From Alphaproteobacteria bacterium (GTDB taxonomy: Bacteria; Pseudomonadota; Alphaproteobacteria; Puniceispirillales; Puniceispirillaceae), in assembly GCA_016780695.1 (NCBI GenBank), contig JADHLK010000105.1, forward strand, positions 1 to 5,397: 5,397 nucleotides of DNA, read 5' to 3'. Positions 5,031 through 5,397 of this stretch are shown here, in pieces; position 1 is the stretch's first letter, and every line of letters starts with the position of its first letter. The notes under the pieces are model-generated. The model did not search any database, was not told where the DNA came from, and was given only the letters and a program-made list of their open reading frames with translations. The position numbers and the translations under genes were made by a program.

Positions 5031-5397
5031 TTGAGGGGGTCCTCTTCCTCATCTGGGCTCAGGGCCTCCATCAAATCCAGCTTGCCCTGACCATAGACCG
5101 GGCTACTGCCGGAAAAATCAGGCTCGCCATCACCGTCCATATCCTTGTTTGCTGATTTGAGCAGGATAGCAGCAGCAGCGGCCCCGCTCAGCTGGGGCCA
5201 GTTATGGCGCAGAATGGCGGCGGCCCCGGCAATCCGCGGGGCGGCAGGATGTGCCTTGTTTTTCGCCTTGGTTGAGGCCGGAAAAGCTGGCCGTATCATG
5301 GGCCAGCAATACCCATTCCTGCAAATCACCCGGTTGGTTTGAATAGGCGGCCAGCCCGTTGCCGCTGCTGTTCAGCGCGCCTGCCAGAATGGTGCTG
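5027..5397 (-). pseudogene. S8 subtilisin-like serine protease, C-terminal part, frameshifted at the catalytic Ser motif
   Basis: Two minus-strand frames together give the end of a subtilase. From the window edge to 5247, 50 codons read STILAGALNSSG...AAYSN, like the subtilisin segment before the active site, and end in GTS, where S is the catalytic serine. From 5245 to the stop at 5027 the next frame reads AAPRIAGAAAILRHNWPQLS, the rest of the GTSxAAPxxxG motif, then a DMDGDGEPD loop resembling a Ca-binding site, and YGQGKLDLMEAL, the usual subtilase end. Between them only one base (5246) is present where a codon is expected, so two bases appear missing. Unshifted, translation adds 14 foreign residues and stops at 5202. 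The ATG-started frame from 5329 is part shadow and not a separate gene. The catalytic Asp and His would lie beyond the window. This is either a real inactivation or a sequence error; the family call itself is firm. Confidence 0.85.

Noticed and set aside
5027..5329. Independent 100-residue protein starting at 5329
   Set aside because: Its first 28 residues are an out-of-frame shadow of subtilase sequence; only the part after 5245 is genuine, and it belongs to the frameshifted protease.

Overview
The window looks like a GC-rich, gene-dense alphaproteobacterial chromosome segment. Two adjacent genes match, from memory of the family, a MotA/ExbB-like plus OmpA/MotB-like pair widespread in Alphaproteobacteria, with shared phrases such as 'FLGLLGTFWGLLQT' and 'IVGDRFVFQSEVLF'. 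No RNA gene, insertion sequence or CRISPR array is visible. No stretch above about 175 bases lacks a gene.

Layout: (1) At the left edge, the C-terminal 140 codons of an ABC exporter ATPase run on the + strand. (2) Tail-to-tail with it is a compact three-gene minus-strand operon, transcribed from about 3640 down to 435. Its genes encode a four-helix MotA/TolQ/ExbB-type proton-channel subunit with a cytoplasmic coiled coil, an OmpA/MotB-type partner with one membrane helix, a long coiled coil and a peptidoglycan-binding domain, and an unrecognised exported or membrane-anchored protein carrying five perfect LTGG repeats. The first two genes overlap by 1 nt and the second and third by 20 nt, so translational coupling is likely. 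(3) A 175-bp divergent intergenic region holds two short dyads and a G-rich direct repeat. (4) A + strand gene encodes a 177-residue protein that resembles only the N-terminal 'head' domain of ScoMcrA-like HNH endonucleases and lacks the nuclease part. (5) At the right edge is a minus-strand pair: the C-terminal part of an S8 subtilisin-like protease whose frame is broken exactly at the catalytic serine motif, and, overlapping its stop by 4 nt from a TTG start, a small secreted protein with beta-strand-like sequence.

The motor pair should form an inner-membrane, ion-driven stator anchored in peptidoglycan. The third gene is probably an envelope accessory by position only. The most unusual items are the free-standing ScoMcrA-like head domain divergent from the motor operon, the frameshift at the protease active site, and the in-frame 12-bp minisatellite. 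The motor pair has a superficial Zorya-like look, but it fits the conserved housekeeping family better.
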